From Clostridiales bacterium (GTDB taxonomy: Bacteria; Bacillota; Clostridia; TANB77; CAG-508), in the NCBI GenBank assembly GCA_019417465.1, contig DXVF01000013.1:1-44347 (forward strand): a stretch of DNA of 44,347 nucleotides, given 5' to 3'. Both the position numbers and the translations under genes were made by a program. This document shows, in pieces, positions 43,240 to 44,347 of this stretch (positions are counted from its first letter, which is position 1; every line of letters begins with the position of its first letter). The notes under the pieces are model-generated. The model saw only the letters and a program-made list of their open reading frames with translations. It made no database searches and had not been told where the DNA came from.

Positions 43240-43960
43240 TTACTTTTTCTTGAATTTCTTTTTTCTAGCTATATGTTTCTTTACTATATTCTGAGTATTT
43301 TTTTCTTCTTTAGAACTTTTATTATATTTTTTATTCATACTAAATTTACTATTTTTATTTGTTTTTTCTTCATAATTTTCTCTTTTTTCTATATTTTGCT
43401 TTTTTTTCTGAACTGAAAATCCAAATTTTCCAATTTTTTTACCTAATACATAATATCCTCCATTTGAATATGCTATTAAATCACATTTTGAAATATCAAA
43501 AGCACCTTTTTCATCAATATATCTTTCATCTGCATGTATCGCCAAAACTTCCGCAATAAACATATGGTGGCTTCCTAATTCTTTTATTTCTTTTACTTTA
43601 CATTCTACAGAAACAGGGCTCTCTTTTATCATAGGACAACAAACAAATTCCGCATTTTCTTTGGTCAAGTTCATTTCTTCAAATTTATTTACTTTGGCAC
43701 CAGTTTTTACTCCGACACCAATCTGTTTGATAAGCTAATTTTTCATTTGTTAAATTTATTACAAATTCGCCAGAATCTTTAATTAAATTATATGAATATC
43801 TTTCTGGTCTTACAGATATATATACCATTGCAGGATTTGTATTAATAATACCTGTCCAAGCAACAGTTATAATATTAGATTTATACATAGTTCCACATGA
43901 TACCATAACGGCTGGTATTGGGTAGATAAAAGTTCCTGGTTTCCACATTACTTTTGACAT
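43240..43960 (-). CDS. Flavin reductase-like FMN-binding protein, +1 frameshift at CGG
   Basis: A 239-residue protein. The first frame starts MSKVMWKPGTFIYPIP and shows the split-barrel FMN fold ('ITVAWTGIINTNPAMVYISV', 'SGEFVINLT'). At TGT CGG (43714) the frame would end nine codons later. Skipping C gives 'WCGVKTGAKVNKFEEM' and then 'CKVKEIKELGSHHMFIAEVL', the expected second half. The span is 3 times 240 plus one. The last 55 residues are a lysine-rich low-complexity tail not expected in this family. GGAG precedes the ATG. Such proteins often act as flavin or ferredoxin-type reductases; the substrate is unknown. Confidence 0.88.
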
Positions 43961-44005
43961 ATATACTCCTTACTAAAAAGTACCACTACTTTTATTTTAA
44001 ATTAT

Positions 44006-44118
44006 TTATATAACAATTAAATCCTTAAAAGATATTTCTGGAATAACTTCATAAAATTCTTTTGTAGGACTATATGTTTATTCATAAAATCCAAAATATC
44101 TTCTGGAGCTTCTATTTA
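44006..44118 (-). pseudogene. Degenerate coding remnants next to the rRNA operon
   Basis: Two short peptide-like stretches in different frames, 'IEAPEDILDFMNKHI' and 'YSPTKEFYEVIPEISFKDL', are overlapping or broken and have no usable start. They look like decayed ends of genes. The rest of 43961-44265 is AT-rich with only weak inverted repeats. Confidence 0.35.
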
Positions 44119-44265
44119 TTTAATATTCATTTATTCACCTCAAATTCGATTATATAATAATTATTATATATTTTTTACTGCATATGTCAATCTTAATATA
44201 TAAAGCATAGATTAAAAATATAAATAATTTCTAATCTATGCCTTATTTAAAATAAAAATAAAAAA

Positions 44266-44347
44266 CCTGGCGACAACCTATTTTCTCAGCAAGGTAACCC
44301 ACAAATATCTTCGGCACATTGGAGCTTGACTTCTGTGTTCGGTATGG
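44266..44347 (-). rRNA. 5S ribosomal RNA, 3' part
   Basis: The complement begins CCATACCGAACACAGAAGTC, continues AAGCTCCAATGTGCCGAAGAT and ends GGTTGTCGCCAGG, then a T-run. This is the 5S sequence from about position 40 to the 3' end; the 5' end lies beyond the window. It is presumably the last gene of an rrn operon that reads into the window from the right. Confidence 0.93.

Noticed and set aside
1414..43714. Plain sequencing or assembly error as explanation of the CGG events
   Set aside because: Not fully excluded, but twelve insertions of the same base, always before a glycine codon in phase and in varied flanking sequence, do not fit known random or homopolymer errors. GG dinucleotides in other codon phases are unaffected.
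1414..43714. Simple reassignment of CGG to another amino acid
   Set aside because: A three-base reading of CGG as any amino acid leaves the frame unchanged, and all twelve unshifted frames run into a stop within ten codons. The frame itself must change.

Overview
The window is AT-rich, has Gram-positive ribosome binding sites (AAAGGAG and GGAGG), a T-box leader, an L10 leader, AdhE, AddB, Hsp33 and a YitT-type membrane protein. This points to an anaerobic low-GC Bacillota, most likely a member of the Clostridia. I cannot place it more finely from sequence alone.

Layout. 1-4510 is the end of an integrated element (prophage or ICE): small phage-type genes, a divergent pair of XRE repressors, an ImmA/IrrE-like peptidase and a tyrosine integrase. 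4640-6000 holds a small XRE regulator with two paralogous mini-proteins, bracketed by members of a hairpin-rich repeat family. 6018-10786 is mostly orphan genes plus a short biotin-protein ligase. 10883-20583 carries T-box-controlled aspS, hslO, adhE and leuS, interspersed with orphan genes. 20613-24660 is accessory: an HNH protein, a MntA/HepT pair, a broken nucleotidyltransferase gene, a 5S rRNA relic and an HExxH protein. 24670-34034 holds a glutamate-synthase-like oxidoreductase, a family 4 uracil-DNA glycosylase, pgeF-alr, addB and an OGG1-like glycosylase. 34130-43960 is core: a YitT protein, a radical SAM protein, rnc, acpP, plsX, rplL, rplJ, the L10 leader, rplA, rplK, nusG, secE, rpmG and a flavin reductase-like protein. 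The window ends inside a 5S rRNA gene at the tail of an rRNA operon.

The main result concerns the codon CGG. Twelve times, in eight different genes, a conserved reading frame reaches CGG and can continue only if the C is skipped, so that the next three bases (GGA, GGT or GGG) are read as glycine. Affected genes are nusG (once, at codon 3), addB (five times), adhE, the uracil-DNA glycosylase, the YitT protein, the flavin reductase-like protein, an HExxH protein and an excisionase-like gene in the integrated element. In every case the extra base is C and the restored codon is glycine. Every repaired gene has a length that is a multiple of three once the skipped bases are removed. In the conserved genes I find no in-frame CGG that is read as a normal arginine codon. 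Seven triplet-read CGG codons do occur, all in five orphan genes. This looks like obligate +1 frameshifting or four-base decoding at CGG, although an assembly artefact has to be excluded.

A second signal is two families of structured repeats. One is a 163-bp element with long arms that co-vary between copies; it lies in sense orientation just upstream of leuS and of addB. The other is a family of multi-hairpin elements in which a conserved GC stem encloses a variable loop.
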